Origin: Phoenix dactylifera
Lineage: Eukaryota; Streptophyta; Magnoliopsida; Arecales; Arecaceae
Direction: 5' to 3'
NCBI RefSeq assembly: GCF_009389715.1
Contig: NC_052400.1
Span: 21,173,674 to 21,237,673, forward strand
DNA length: 64,000 bases
Part shown: positions 1 through 12,699 of the stretch, in pieces
Position numbering within the stretch: position 1 is the stretch's first letter
How the letters are laid out: each line of letters starts with the position of its first letter
Translations under genes and position numbers: made by a program
Notes under the pieces: generated by a model
Databases searched by the model: none
What the model saw: only the letters and a program-made list of their open reading frames with translations
Told to the model about the DNA's origin: nothing

Positions 1-1139
1 TCCATTCCATATTGGAGGTTGTATTATTATAAGATTTTGAAAACTGATGCAAGAGGGTGCATCCATCTTTTTTTTTTTTTTTAACCAAGAAAACGATACA
101 CAGCACAACTGTATTCCATATCAGTAATCAGTATATTAATTGACACTGATCTTTCGGTGATAACATTTTAATGGTTTTTCAAATATTGCATTATGTTAGG
201 GTTTTCTATTGTCCAAGTTATATTCTGACTACACTGGATATACAGGGACCCTGAAAATACTAACCAGGTTTATCATGTGGCCTTAAATAGGAATATTTGG
301 CTCTAAGGATCCATCACATTGGTGGGTAGGGGGCCTAGGGATGAGACAAGGCAGCGGTAATGACACAGTTCCATTCCAGCCACCGTAATTATTGAGTGAA
401 CTCATGATACAATTCCATTCCGGAAAAAGAAAAGGAGGAAAAAAAAAGCTAATCATTCAATATCCGCCAATGTGCTGTAATCAGTGGCCAGGCAAGAGCT
501 GCTCCCACCTACAGATCTTTATCTGATACCTTGTGCAGGACATTTGAAGACATATAAGGGGATACACATTCATGTACCTGAGAAGATTTTGGTTACAGCA
601 TGTAAGGAATTAAATAATTACGTATGGTTCATATTAAAAATATCCATAAATACATGATTCTTTGCTGCAAATAACGTCGTATCAAAATGTAGCATGCAAT
701 TGTATGTACATCATGTAACATGAAGTTTATGTGCATAGGAGCTATCAAATTATGCAAAAAATAAATGGATTCAGGCTAGACACCAAAATTTGAGAGGGCT
801 GACCACTCTTTTGTTCCTTTAAGTCTAGTCATTTTTTCCAGTGGTTTGCATGCTAAGTTCGACAATCACTTTTCTGTTAAACAGTTAAAAGAAAAAACAA
901 AAAAAAATTGATGCTCTATAGTCCGCTACTGTCCAAAACCGCGCTCAAACAGAAAGTCTTCCTAGGTCCCACATAGACTATAATATTTGGGCAATTCATT
1001 TGAATGTAAAAATTCGAGAGAGTTGGTGGAACAATGATATAAATGTTTCATAGTTCGGCTGGCTAAACGGATAGAAAAGTAAGTTTTGCACTTCAATTTA
1101 GTTTTTGCTGGCCTATAAACCGCATGATACAAGCAAAAA
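1..1139. other. AT-rich intergenic DNA, no gene seen
   Basis: I see only AT-rich sequence with short homopolymer runs here. Open frames are short and show no recognisable domain. It lies beyond the 3' end of the CLP1 gene and its downstream remnant. Confidence 0.6.
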
Positions 1140-1960
1140 AACTTTTTTTTTCTTTTCCCAACAATTCTTGAAATGCAATACAACAAAATAACAAATTATA
1201 ATAAATGTAGGCTTTAATAGAAATTTTTTTTTGCATATTAAAAATTGAGCTTAAATGATGGCCAAGCATAAACTCCCATCATTAGCATTCAAAATTGATA
1301 CCAACCCCATATGGTTTGCTTTTTTTTTTTTTCTAACTATTTTCAAAATGCAATATAATAATATAAAAAATTATAATAAATAGAAGACTTCAACAACCAA
1401 GTTTCAATTGTGCATCAAGCAATCAACTTTAATGATGTTGGAACCCATTAATATTAGCATTATTAAAATGTCACATTATGTAATGAACTTCAATGATGGC
1501 CATCACATTAATAATAGCATTAATATGATAGATGGAGAGCTCTATACAAGCAGTGATTAAGCAGAAACTCCTATTATTAATACTGACACCATTGATGCCG
1601 ACATCTAGTAAATGGAGAACTCTGCACAAGCTAAGCCTTCATGTAAAACTCCCATCATTAATATCAATGTTACTAACATCAGTTCAACGTGATGTTCAAA
1701 CTACAATTTCTCTTTTTTTCGAGTTATTCTTGAAATGTAATATAATAATATAATAAATTATAATAAAATTAGATGGTTTTAACAACCAAAATTCTATTAC
1801 ACATTAAGCAACAAACCTTAATGATGGGTGAATACATTAATACCAATGTCATCAATATATACTGCATATTAAGTAATGGACTTTAATGATTACCAGTACA
1901 TTATATTAGCATCATTAATACTGGCATCCATGTGGTGAATGGAGAGCTCCCTACAAAATG
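1140..1960. repeat. Diverged tandem repeat, about three units
   Basis: A recognisable block recurs at about 1143, 1322 and 1708. Each copy has a T-run, then a stretch like 'tgaaatgcaatataataata', then 'aaattataataaa', then a 'ttcaacaacca'-like segment and an 'aatgatg...cattaat' segment. Spacing is uneven (about 180 and 386 bp), so the units have gained or lost DNA. It is AT-rich and has no coding potential. It may be a decayed satellite or the inside of an old element. Confidence 0.5.
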
Positions 1961-2280
1961 AATCTCTATTATATATATATATATATACAATATATTGCCT
2001 TTGCAGCTCCAAAGTGTTATTTTCAGTGATGTGAAAATGGAGAATCCACCATAGTCTACTTTTCTGATCAAAACTATATATAACGCAAATAGGGCCTATC
2101 TTATTGATAAAGTAACTTTAAGCTATTAAGTGAACTTTTATTTGTATTCAGTCTAATCATTTAGTGCTTCTTAGAATAATACAGATTTTTTAGCCTAAAT
2201 GTCTACCTATGGACACCTAACAGCTCATTGCCTCGACCATGGCATATAGGTCTAAATGGTCAAGGAATGTATGACCCTTA

Positions 2281-2470
2281 ATCACCGAGGTAGTAGCACG
2301 GTTGGAACGGGCTTAAGATCCCACTGAAGTGGCCCAGGTTCGAAACGCACGGACATCGATTAAATGCAGAGACCGAATATTCCCATCTGATTTGTCCGAT
2401 GGAGTTGCCATCTGGTCTGCCGATACTTAGGTAGTGTTGGTGTGATGTACTTATACGTGAAAGAGGATAC
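2281..2470 (+). mobile_element. tRNA-derived SINE, older copy
   Basis: The head resembles a tRNA with a B-box-like 'ggttcgaaacgc' near 2337-2348, followed by 'ggacatcgattaaat' and 'gagaccg'. These blocks occur in the same order in the SINE at 12105-12426. The A-box region is degraded and no clear target duplication is visible. It is a Pol III-type retroposed element, not a functional tRNA gene. Confidence 0.65.
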
Positions 2471-2639
2471 TAATAGAATTCTTTTGCAAGTAGATAAGAT
2501 ATGAGTAAAATTTATTTGTCCGTATCAAACATTTTTGGCCAATTTTAGTTGCTAAGTGGATGAGATCTTACTGATCACCCTCATCTTTCCCTTTTTTTTT
2601 TTTTTTTTTTTCCGGCACAAAAGAAAAAAAAAAAAAAAG

Positions 2640-3130
2640 CGTGACCCTTCATCTCAACATGCTTTAATGTCACAATCGTTTCGATGAATGTGTCCACCGT
2701 ATCAGAGAACTGCTCCACTGAGCAGGCGGCGGTGCTGGGATGCTTCATATGCGACAATTTCATAGAAACCCTAAAGACTGCATCCCAGGCGCACCTTTGA
2801 TGTCCTCTGGATATCTTAGTCAACATCAGAACAATTTTAGTGGAAAACGTAAACATATGTCATCGAAGATCTTCTAATAAGATTTGAAGATAGGACAATT
2901 CATACCCATGAATAGAGAAAACATTTGAAAATTCTAGTGCAGTCACGTCACCAAACTCCATGATTGGTACGTGCAAATCCTCCTTTTCTTGACCAGATTC
3001 GGTTACATTGAAGCCCAAGTTACAAAGAACTATGATCTAAAGGACATCTTCCAAAACATAGCACCATAAGTTGCTTCAAGTTCTAGTAACATCAAACAAC
3101 GATAGGAAGGCAATCCCTTCTTGCTACAAG
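2640..3130 (-). pseudogene. Unidentified coding remnant downstream of CLP1
   Basis: The minus strand reads as protein-like sequence over about 160 codons with only a few stops. Plausible stretches include 'EKEDLHVPIMEFGDVTALEF', 'IVLMLTKISRGHQRCAWDAV' and 'STAACSVEQFSDTVDTFIET'. The composition looks like real protein rather than chance, but I do not recognise the family. It ends at a poly-T/poly-A stretch (2589-2638), which would suit the 3' end of a retro-copy. No intron borders stand out. It lies less than 50 bp past the CLP1 stop codon, on the same strand. Confidence 0.35.
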
Positions 3131-3177
3131 CTACTTGTCCCTAAATTTTTGAATTTGCTGCCATTGTTCAAAAAAGC

Positions 3178-6100
3178 TTAGCCTTCTAACCACGTCAAAG
3201 TTCCCACTATCAAAAATTTGCTTGGGAGTTCACCTGGGCATGGTGCGAGATATGTGATCTTCTTCCTGTCACAGATCCAAAGATGGTCAATGCTGATTAA
3301 AAGGTAATTTACATGCATATCAAGTAGTCAATGATACCTTTGGATATCTATGTCTGTGACATAGACAAACCCTGCGACATTGCTGCAGTAAATTACAAAG
3401 AAAAGTTAGCCAATATAAGCTGAAGTAAAGCTCATAAAAGAAGAAAGAAAATAACGGACTCTACCATGTCGCCACCAACACAGACATAAAATAGTATAAC
3501 CATCGCGCACCTCCCCAAAGCAACTCATAAGTTAATTTCAAAAATTTTGCAGATCCAGGAAAGTTAATTATAAAGTAGCTCAAGGTATGAAAAACCTGCT
3601 CCGAACCAGCAAATCGCAGCCCATGCCCATGCTCACTAGATTTTTCTGGTATCCAGATAGATGGCATTCTCTTGAATTATCAGCCTAAAACTTTACTTGG
3701 GCGCACAGAGAAGCCAGTAGAGGTGTAGAGGAAGAGTAGACTCCCCACTTAGCATATTGTTTCCAACTAACCAATGCCAAGGATTATATCGATATAATTG
3801 AGAAGTGGGCTTTTAGTTCATGCTTATTGAAGTTTATGACTATTTGAAAGTTCACATAGTTGGTAACTTTTTTCATGTAAAAGCCTGGTATCTAGGTTCC
3901 TTATTTCAAACTGTAGACGGTATCTCAGATGCACGCACACCCCTTTTGGGTCCCCAGATCCAGTAAGGCCTGGCACTATAAGCCATGCAAACCAAGAGAG
4001 CAGTGTGACAGATAATTGTTGATATGAATCAGCAACCGAAAATATTTACCTGGAGATGATTTGATCAGGTTCCTTTGCATATGAAACAGCCAGAACTAGA
4101 TGGAGTAAGTCACGGCTTATGTTAACAGCAACTAGCCGAGTAGGGTCTGCCACAGGCTCTGCACCTATAGGCAGTGCTGATCGGGGCGCCTGCGGACCAC
4201 CACCAATACGGTAGACAGAAATATCACTGAAATTCACAATATTTGAATGCGGAGACATATCGTTGGCAAGCCCATAAAAATACTCCTGCAAAGAAACCCA
4301 TTTAGAATTCATACATGAGATCTTCTATAGAAATGGGAATTTAAGTGCTGAAACATTATAAAGTTTCCAGGAATAACTGAAATTGGATAAGCAGATAAGA
4401 CAGATCATTATAATGTTCCTCACTAGTCACCAACACACAAAAAAGTTTATCGCTCTAGTTATAATACAAACACCTCCAAAACCAAAATTAAGTGTAACAT
4501 GAACAACCTAAACTAACATCAAGACCAAGACCAACCTATTTTCCACCCAATGTATGCTTTCTGGACCAACATAACATAATGGCTCCAAGATGGATTGAAA
4601 CAACATTATTGATAAGATTTATGACATCAACATTTGTCAGCTGTTTCAATCAAGCTACAAAGTTTAGAACATATTTTGTTGGGCTCTTGACCATTAATAA
4701 TTAATGAATGGGTACCAAACTCTTTGTCAAGGCAACACCTGGTAAGGTAGGGGCGCAACAAAAAAATCTGCAAGGACATTAGGCAGGTCAGCAGACCTGT
4801 CTTGATGATTTACACTTTAAATTCACTCTTATTGAGATGAACCTTCCAAGGTTCCTCCATACTTGGAAAATATGGATAAAAAAAAGGATAAAGACAACGT
4901 CTAATGTAAAGAGTTTATCAATCTTTAAGAAACATATCGAAAAGAAAATGTTTGAGAAACCAAGTGGATTAGGAAGTAAGGCAAAATTGAACATTAGCCC
5001 AAATCCAGTACGTTCATGAGCCATTGTTATAGCATGAATAGATGTGTTAGACAACAGATATCCTAGTTTATATCACATTGTAATTTACAAATAAATTAAA
5101 AGAAAATTAGACTTATAAAAGAAATCAGGAATAACATGAGCAGGGTAGGAATCGTCTGAAAAGGTTGATAAAATAGCATACTGTGATTAGTAACTCATCA
5201 ACTTTTTTTTTTTTTGAAAAAATGTTGAAGAATCCAGCAGCATTCATTAAGGGAATAATTCATCAACAAGTAATCTTACTTTTCAGAGATAGTGCACCAT
5301 ACGACAAGAATTTCGATACTTGAACCCTAATTTTTCTCACCAAAAAGAGGAACCCTGATAGTGTGTAAACAATTACTAGCTTATGATGTAACAAACTTTA
5401 AATGCATACCTTGTTTCCCTTACCATATCATGTCAAGAATACAATGTATCTTAATATGTAAAAGCCAGCCTACTTATACAAAATGTAAGTGTGATCGGTT
5501 GTATTTCCACGAATACAAGCATATCGACACATATCATGTTAGCCTAGCCTATTGATGTAGATAACATGTAAGAGAGGCAAACAAGCATATATTTCATATA
5601 GCTTTTTGAGTACATTAAAAAATATAAAGAAATGCCAAGGTATATTATTATGCAAAATGTAAGCGTGATTGGTTATATTTCCATGAATACAAGCATATCG
5701 ACACATTTATCATGTTAGCCTAGCATATTGATGTAGATAACATGTAAGAGAGGCAAACAAGCATATATTTCATATAGCTTTTTGAGTACATTAAAAAATA
5801 TAAAGAAATACCAAGGTATATTATTACAACAATGATGTCTCTCAAGCTGCAACTTACCCTGATTCTAAAGCTTCTCGCCTTTTGGCGGACCTTTGTATTC
5901 CTCAGGACAACACCTCCTGACTTATGTAGTTTCACAACATCAACGTTAGGCTTGCTCTTTAGTACCTCTTTCAGCATGCTGCAAAGTTTCTCCTGGACAA
6001 GATGCATCAAGAAAATGAACAAAGGCATCTGAAGAAGAACTTTAGCAGAAAATGCACTCTTAAGTCAGTCAGCCAGAACTTTCTAAAATTCAAAACATTA

Positions 6101-8810
6101 AAGCATTTCAAATGCTGGGACAAGGGGTAGGTTATCCTACCATCCTTCCAAAAAGTGCTACTTTCACTGGAGTAAAGACAGCCTGGTCAACATCAACCCT
6201 CCATTCCAGTCTAATTTCTTCTCTCTCTTCTCTTTTCCCTCTTTTTCAGTTAACCTCACCCATTCCCGACCAGGCAGCAATTTTTCCTAAACCCAGGGAT
6301 ACGAAAATCTTGAGAGATGCTGAGGGCTAAGAATATCTATGTGGGGGCTTTCTATCCCACTACCAAACACAGCCTAAAGAGATTGTGATTGATGCATGTG
6401 TAAATTTGCTCTATAATTCAGAATGCAGGACTTTCCTACGCCAACATGTGCACATTTGTAGCTGGTGCATTTCAGGCATTCACATGATGTTTGCAAACAA
6501 TACTTTTAGTTTTATGCTCCAACCTGAACTCCTGCTAGAACAGAGACAAGTTTGACAAACAAAAAATAGGTTTTATTAAGATAAAGATTTAATAAATCTC
6601 GACCACGGCAAACAGAAGATGGAATTCTTGTGAACATAAATCATATAGTTATGTTATTTAGCTCAACCTTCGAGCAAAAGTCAGAATCAGAACAAAATCC
6701 AAAAGCGGCAAAGGGAACAATGCCCTTCCGGTCAGAAGTTATCCATGCATATTGAAGCTTCTCAAGTACAACGTCGAGTTAATTTTGATACAAAGAAAAT
6801 TACCTGTCCCAAGACCAGAACCACATCAGCACTGAAAGTTTCAATTGCATGTAGAAGCAACTGCAGATCAAAACTAAACAGATGAATGAATATGTTGCAG
6901 CTTAATTTATAGTAAAATATTACCGTGATAGTGAGAAAACTCATGATACAAATTCCAAAAAGAATACCTCATATCCAAGACCTTCTACCCATCCCATGGT
7001 GTTGATCACCATGCCTGCAGCTCTAGATTCAGCATTTCCAGAAAACTGTCTCTCCAGAGTTCGTGCTAGCTCCTTCACAAGCACTTTGTACAGCTCAGCA
7101 TTGACACTGTTGAGCAACATATTCACAAATTGTATGATTATAGAAGTGCAGGCAAATAGGCTAGAATTAGGACACAAAGTGGCATCAACTAAAAAGGCTG
7201 ATCTATCATAAAATATTGATTAATAAGCTAGTAATGAAGAAAGAGAGCCTACGTTGGAGTAGTGTGCCCATAAAAATACACAAGTGGCATTTCCAGAGGA
7301 ATTCCTTCCACTGCATCTATAGGCATCTCAATTGGAGTAGCAGCAATACATCCAGGAATTGTTATAGACCCCTGACCAATATCCAAATCCACAAATGTAG
7401 GTTTCCAACCCTGTTTACAAGCCCAGCTAAGAAGCATCCTGCACAAGCTACTCTTTCCAGAATCTGTAGGTCCAACAACAATCACTCGAGGACCCTGAAA
7501 TAATAAGAAAGTAAATGCTTGAACTTCAAATGAAAAGTTTATTAGAGAGCTAAAAAAAGGAAAATGATTAAGGACTACAAACTTCACAAGAACTAAAATA
7601 AATCCGTATGAGTAATTATTATACATGAACATACATAATCTTTTAACATGTTTCAGTAACATCTAGGTACGGTAGCCAATCTCACTCAAGGACTTCAACT
7701 ACAATATGGATCTGAAACAAGCTATTGCATCCTATATGCTGCCCCCTAACTTGGCATCCTACCGATGTATGTCACTAGTCTGAGCCATTCAAATTGATGA
7801 ATTCACAAACTTACAGTTTCCTTTTCCATGTATCTTTTAACAAGAGATAGCATATATACCTAACCTAATAATTAAATGAACTTTTCTATTTCCTCATACA
7901 CATTCTTTATATTCTCTCCCTGTCATTGCTCTGCTATATTTCGTTACTCTTCATTGCAATAACCACTCTTTGCCAAAATCACTTACAAGTTGCCTATATT
8001 TCTTAACCTGCTAAACTAATATTAAATCCCATATGTGCGAGACTTGTTATGACGACAATCAAACCCCATACGCTATATGTTCATCATTCTACATGAATAT
8101 TCGGTATCGTTCAAAGGTGGAGTTTTCCGCAGGCAGAGTTTCCCTGCAAACAACCACAGCTGCGAATGTGGTCATTGCTTAAGTCACAGCCAACACCATC
8201 ATTTGCAAAAATTGAAAGAAACTGAGCAACCATAAATAGCTTAATACCTGGGAAGAATCTTTGTCGCTGCCTTGGGATGTTTTAGCACGAACCCTTCGTC
8301 CATCAAGAATAGCATGGACATTCACATAACTCACCATAGGCGTCTAAAAAAATTCATCACAACGTAAAAATTTGGCTAATAAATAACCAGACATCCAAGA
8401 AAACAGAAATCTCTCCAGACCTAAATGCCATGAGCCCATGAGTTAATTTACCTCATCTGCAACGTACTCAACTTCGCTAACTCCATCCAATTCGATGGTC
8501 GCACCATTCCATGTGAAAATCTAAAGCGAGGGTTTTCAAGTTCTTGGAGTCAACAGTAGATTAACGAGAGAAGTACGAGAAAATAGGGGAGAGGGGAAGG
8601 GTAAGGGAAGGAACTCACGGCGAGCTTTTGGCGAGGGGGGATGGAGACCCAATTCTCCGGTGGAAGCTCGGTGCCGAAGATCTCGGCGGTGCCGTAGAGG
8701 AGGCGGACGCGGAGCGGAGTATCGGGGCCTACTTCCACCCTGAGCTCGCTCTCCTTCGCCAGATTGAACTGCCGGCCGGAGCCCGGAGCAGAAGCCGGGC
8801 CAGAGGCCAT
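3178..8810 (-). CDS. CLPS3: CLP1 homologue (mRNA 3'-end processing; P-loop RNA-kinase family)
   Basis: Ten exons on the minus strand: 8619-8810, 8452-8520, 8248-8343, 7253-7494, 6968-7106, 6804-6860, 5858-5992, 4050-4285, 3338-3382 and 3178-3265. They join in phase with GT..AG introns to give 1299 nt, 432 residues. Plant CLP1/CLPS3 proteins are about the same size. The start is the ATG at 8810 (MASGPASAPGSG...). An N-terminal beta domain leads to the Walker A loop GPTDSGKSS at residues 127-135, then the 'DLDIGQGSI' stretch. The C-terminal domain ends in 'ITYLAPCPGELPSKFLIVGT'. In the family CLP1 bridges cleavage factors of the nuclear polyadenylation machinery, and animal CLP1 also phosphorylates RNA 5' ends. 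In plants the gene affects embryo development and flowering. Intron 7, just downstream of exon 7, holds a recent tandem duplication. The gene looks intact. The family call is firm; the choice of plant paralogue symbol is less so. Confidence 0.93.
5203..5255 (-). mobile_element. Possible short LINE 3' end in CLP1 intron 7
   Basis: A T-run at 5203-5215 followed by 'gttgaagaatccagcagc' and 'attcattaag' reads on the minus strand as a short tail ending in poly-A. This resembles 3' ends of plant non-LTR elements. It is too short to classify. Confidence 0.25.
5479..5826. repeat. Tandem duplication, 174 bp unit x2
   Basis: The segment 5479-5652 is repeated directly at 5653-5826 with only a few differences. 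Landmarks are 'aaatgtaag' at 5481 and 5655 and 'gatgtagataacatgtaaga' in both copies. It lies wholly in CLP1 intron 7, ending about 30 bp from exon 7. High similarity implies a recent event. Confidence 0.85.
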
Positions 8811-10580
8811 GTCCGTCCTCCCACTCGGTGCGAAACCTAGAGCACCCAAAAAGCGAGTATGGCGAACAGGACGGTGGGAGACTCGTCGTACAGGCCTGCG
8901 AAGAGCCCGCAGTCTAGAAACGGAGTCGCGCCCGTTCGAGCTCTTTTTGGGCTGCAAATACGAAACGTTGGGCCACGCTAATTCGGAGAAGCCCAGCAGC
9001 GCTTCCTCCGAAACCCTAGTTCCAATGCCTTGGGGCAAGAGAAAAGGATCGGTAGGGAGAGAATTCTGGGAAAGGCCAAAGGATAGGAGAATTCCCATTA
9101 CTTTGTGTAATTCTACATTAGATTGTGCGATTCTCCACACAAACTAATGGCTAAATACTATCCCATTTGCTTTTTTTAATCTGAAACTATGTTGAGGGCC
9201 AAATGACTCCAAAAGTTTATGTTGGTTGTTGTTGCTCGTAGTGATGGGTATGCACCATGCAGGAATCAAATAATTTCAAAAATTTAAGCTGATTACTGTT
9301 GCTAGTGGCGATGCAGGAATCAAATTATATTTGGATGGTTGGGCTAAAAATTTTATAAAATTCATGGATTGGTTCAGTACAATCAGCAAAATCACATAAT
9401 TACAAGCTAGGCTGGAAAATTTAATTACACAGGCACATCCATTGCATGATAGAACCTTTAAGTTTGTTTTTTTTTTATTTGATTTACAAAGATGGTAGAA
9501 GGTCGGCTTGTGTTGGGTTCGTTGAAAGAACTTGTTCGATAACCAATGAGTTGGTCTTGGAAATCTATCTGCGATTTAGACCATTTATAACAAACCTAAA
9601 ACCAATAATATCATGCTAGCTTGGCAAGTTGGATCAAGAAGTATCACCTAGGTTGAAGTGAAGTGTAACTAAAATTCTTACATTAGCAACTACATTCCTG
9701 CTTAACTTTTTGTACAGATATATAATAAATTTTCTTCAAAGGAAAATATACAATATATCATAAAATGAGAAGAGTATGTCAAATAAATTCTGTTCGACAA
9801 AATCATTAATGAAAATGCCCTAAACTTTTTAGAGAAATATTACCTATATAATCAGGTCAACATTTTTAACAAATACCATAAATAATAAATTTTAATAAAT
9901 TTATGTTTTTTGTCTATTAATTGCATAGATTATCATTTTTCAATGTCATAATCTTCCGCCTCATACAATTTTCAAACTCATTTTTTTTCCCAATACTCTT
10001 CTAAATCCAGCAAACCCTTGTCCTTCATTTATTATTTTACTAATTAAGATAAAATTATATCGATACAAGTACTTTGAGTGCCCTGTTTTTACATCTACTA
10101 CTCCAAATAGAGCTAAATATGGAATTTTTTATTTAATAGGTACATGTTCAGTTAAAATTTGTATTAATATTTATTTAAAATAGGTATAGATACAAATTAA
10201 ACCAGGCAAAGAAGATAAATTAAGTATAAGATGTATTAATATTTTTAGTTATTTTTTAAAAAAGTTTACGAGGATGGTGCAAGATTTTAAATAAGATCGC
10301 AAACAAAACCGAAATTCTGGATCCCAGTCCAAACCCAATCCGTCAAGAAAATAAACACGGGCACCAAGGGATTTACAACTAGATCATGGAAGCGAACCCA
10401 GTTCTTTCCTGCTACTACTACGGGTATCCCCTCTTTCGCTTTCTCGGCATACGGTCGAACACCTCCCGTGTCGCCATCGCCGGAGGGAAGCCTATTCGAA
10501 GAGCACCGTAGCAAAAGGAGCCCCCCGCCTGAAGAGATCTCCCTTAGGACGAGAGGGAGGAGAGCGGTGGGGGCAGGGCG
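8811..10580. other. CLP1 upstream region and AT-rich spacer
   Basis: About 330 bp next to the CLP1 start are GC-rich and probably hold its promoter and 5' untranslated region. No TATA box is obvious there. The long open frames on both strands in this part are composition effects. From about 9150 to 10280 the DNA is AT-rich with no recognisable gene or element. Confidence 0.5.
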
Positions 10581-10756
10581 ATGAACATCGTTCCAAAGGA
10601 GACCACCGAGGTCACCGCGCACGGCATCAACATCGCCAACCTTCTCTGTGATTCTCTGTGAACTTTCTCCAGGGTTGCAAGAGGCGATGAAGTGCATGCA
10701 GCCCTCGAAGCGGGCGGTCTTGACGGCGAACGATGTGGACAGCGACGAACGTCGAG
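10581..10756 (+). pseudogene. TAF6: TAF6 (TFIID subunit 6) histone-fold fragment
   Basis: The ATG at 10581 opens 'MNIVPKETTEVTAHGINIAN', close to the conserved N-terminus of plant TAF6 (typically MSIVPKETIEVIAQSIGI). After a stop and a gap, frame-shifted sequence from 10675 gives 'LQEAMKCMQPSKRAVLTAND' and then VDSDERR, matching the end of the same histone fold (QEAIKCMRHSKR..LTANDVDSAL). About 24 residues of the fold's centre are missing. A GTGAGT donor-like site follows at 10757, so the piece looks like a first exon copied with its splice site. The remainder of TAF6 is not downstream. It is a broken partial duplicate of a general transcription factor gene. Confidence 0.75.
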
Positions 10757-12104
10757 GTGAGTTTCTTGTTAATTAGTCCCAATGGCTTGATTTTTCCGGA
10801 AAGATTGGAACTTTTGGGATTTTAAATGGGTTTATAGGGATTTTAACGAATCATATATTTATAAGCTTAAATGATGATGAAGAAGAAAAAAAGTTCATAG
10901 TCTTTTCATTGGATCAATCAAATTAAACAATGAGTGGAAGAAAGGAATGCCCTTCTTCGGTACCTGCCGTTTTCTTCTTTCTCTAACGTTTCTTTGTTTT
11001 CTAAAACCTTCTAATGCTTATAATGTTATCCTCTACCTTCGAAAATCTTATATTTTATCATCATTCTTATGTTGTGGCTATCTTCATACTCAGCGTGATC
11101 CATGTTGTCCTAAAAAAATCAAGATTAACAGATTAGTGAGTAAAATTTTTATGTCCCATTGATGAGGCTTCAAAATTTTTTCAAAAAGTTTAGTGCAATT
11201 TTCAAAGCTTATATTTTAAGGCAGCACTTTTAATGACCTTAATAATAGCTCGAAAGATCTTAACAGATAGATTTGGCTCTTAGAGATCGCCTACTAGAAA
11301 AATTTTTAAAGAAAACCTAGATAACCATGATTTAGACTTTAGAAACCATATTTTAGCGACTAGGATTTCTTTTTCAAACGAGGATTTAGAATGTAGAGCA
11401 GGGAACATGGAGTTTTAGTTAATGAGTGAAAAAATACCATTGACAATTTCATGTATGCCATTTCAATTGGACTCTGGATCTTCATTTTGTATCTATTTGT
11501 AATCCATAAATTTCACATTGACGTTGCTTGTGTTTAATCACTTCAAGTTTTTTTTTTTTCTCACAAACACTAAAACCTATTCAGTATATCGGATATGTGA
11601 CTAAGATATTATCTTTTATATAAAATTTAATCCATATTTTATTTTTTTTTAAAATATTTTTATATTTGTTTAATTTTCTCTTTCCTGCACCATAAGGTTT
11701 TCGTGCTTATACATATTAATCATATACTCAAATTCATTTTCTATTCGAATAAATTTATTCAGATTCAAAAATTGGTATGGATGAATATTATCTGGTTCAC
11801 TCTCACCCTTACATCTTAACTATTCTTCTAATCTTAACTATCTTCTTCTCTGTCTCTCTCTCCCTCCCCGATCGAACGAGTTTAATTAGTTGCCACTGCT
11901 ACAGATCACAAGTTCTCAATCCATGACTTAATGGGAGATGTGCTAGGGTTCAGGAGATTGACACCCCATGTATCACACAATTCATGGATGAATCGTGAAT
12001 TCCACGCAACATTTTATCTAACAAATTTCTTATCATGCCTTATTGCCATGCACCCAAACCCAAAATTTTTTGTCGACCAAAATCTTTATCAAATATATGG
12101 ATAA
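10757..12104. other. AT-rich intergenic DNA
   Basis: I see no further TAF6 exon, RNA gene or recognisable element in this stretch. There is a pyrimidine-rich (TC-like) patch around 11850-11870. Confidence 0.5.
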
Positions 12105-12426
12105 GAGCCACTGAGGTGGCAGCTTAGTGGGAGCGTGGCTTTACTTCCAACCAAATGGTTTCAAGTTCGAAACGCTCGGACGTCGATTAAATTGTGGAGA
12201 CCGGATGCTCCCTGCTCGGACATGGGTCTGAAGGAGCGTATCGCTCTGCTAGTAGCCTCGGTGGTGTCAGGTGTGACATACTCATGCGTGGTATTCGTGC
12301 CGGAGTCCAGAGGGATAACCGAGCCGGACCCACGGATGGGGATGGTATGAGTAAAACCGTAAGGAGGCTTGCCAAGCATAAGGGAAGTTGGCAAGGGTGG
12401 AATATATATATATATATATACAAATA
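12105..12426 (+). mobile_element. tRNA-derived SINE, better preserved copy
   Basis: The element begins with a tRNA-like head: an A-box-like 'tggcagcttagtgg' near 12117-12130 and a B-box-like 'gttcgaaacgc' near 12166. A tRNA-unrelated body follows and the tail is a TA repeat (about 12402-12420). A six-base direct repeat GGATAA flanks it (12099-12104 and 12427-12432), which fits a target-site duplication. It shares head and body blocks with the copy at 2281-2470. Open frames on both strands within it are incidental. Confidence 0.8.
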
Positions 12427-12699
12427 GGATAACCAACACATACTTTGGAAAAAGTTTGGATCCTCTTCGATCCTGAAATGGATTGGAGAGGTCCAGTCTT
12501 GGCTATTTGTTAGATAATAACTATGATTAAATGGAATATGACATAAGATATTATATAGGGTTCATTCAATTATAATCGTCGTGCAAAACATAGATTTTCA
12601 TGATTTGAAGATTAGAGATAGGTGCTTGTCTTAAAAAGTTTGAGTTCATATCCCCTCTAACTCGTGTTAAATTGGAGAGATGACTTCTTAATCATAGTT

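Noticed and set aside
2331-2350. tRNA-like B box suggesting a tRNA gene (also at 12166)
   Set aside because: No cloverleaf can be formed and both copies continue into a shared non-tRNA body, so they are SINEs.
8550-9147. Long overlapping frames on both strands around the CLP1 start
   Set aside because: Only the part encoding MASGPASAP... belongs to CLP1. The plus-strand frames are its GC-rich shadows.
10287-10697. 136-codon minus-strand frame
   Set aside because: It overlaps the TAF6-like fragment on the other strand and shows no domain; the TAF6 match is far stronger.
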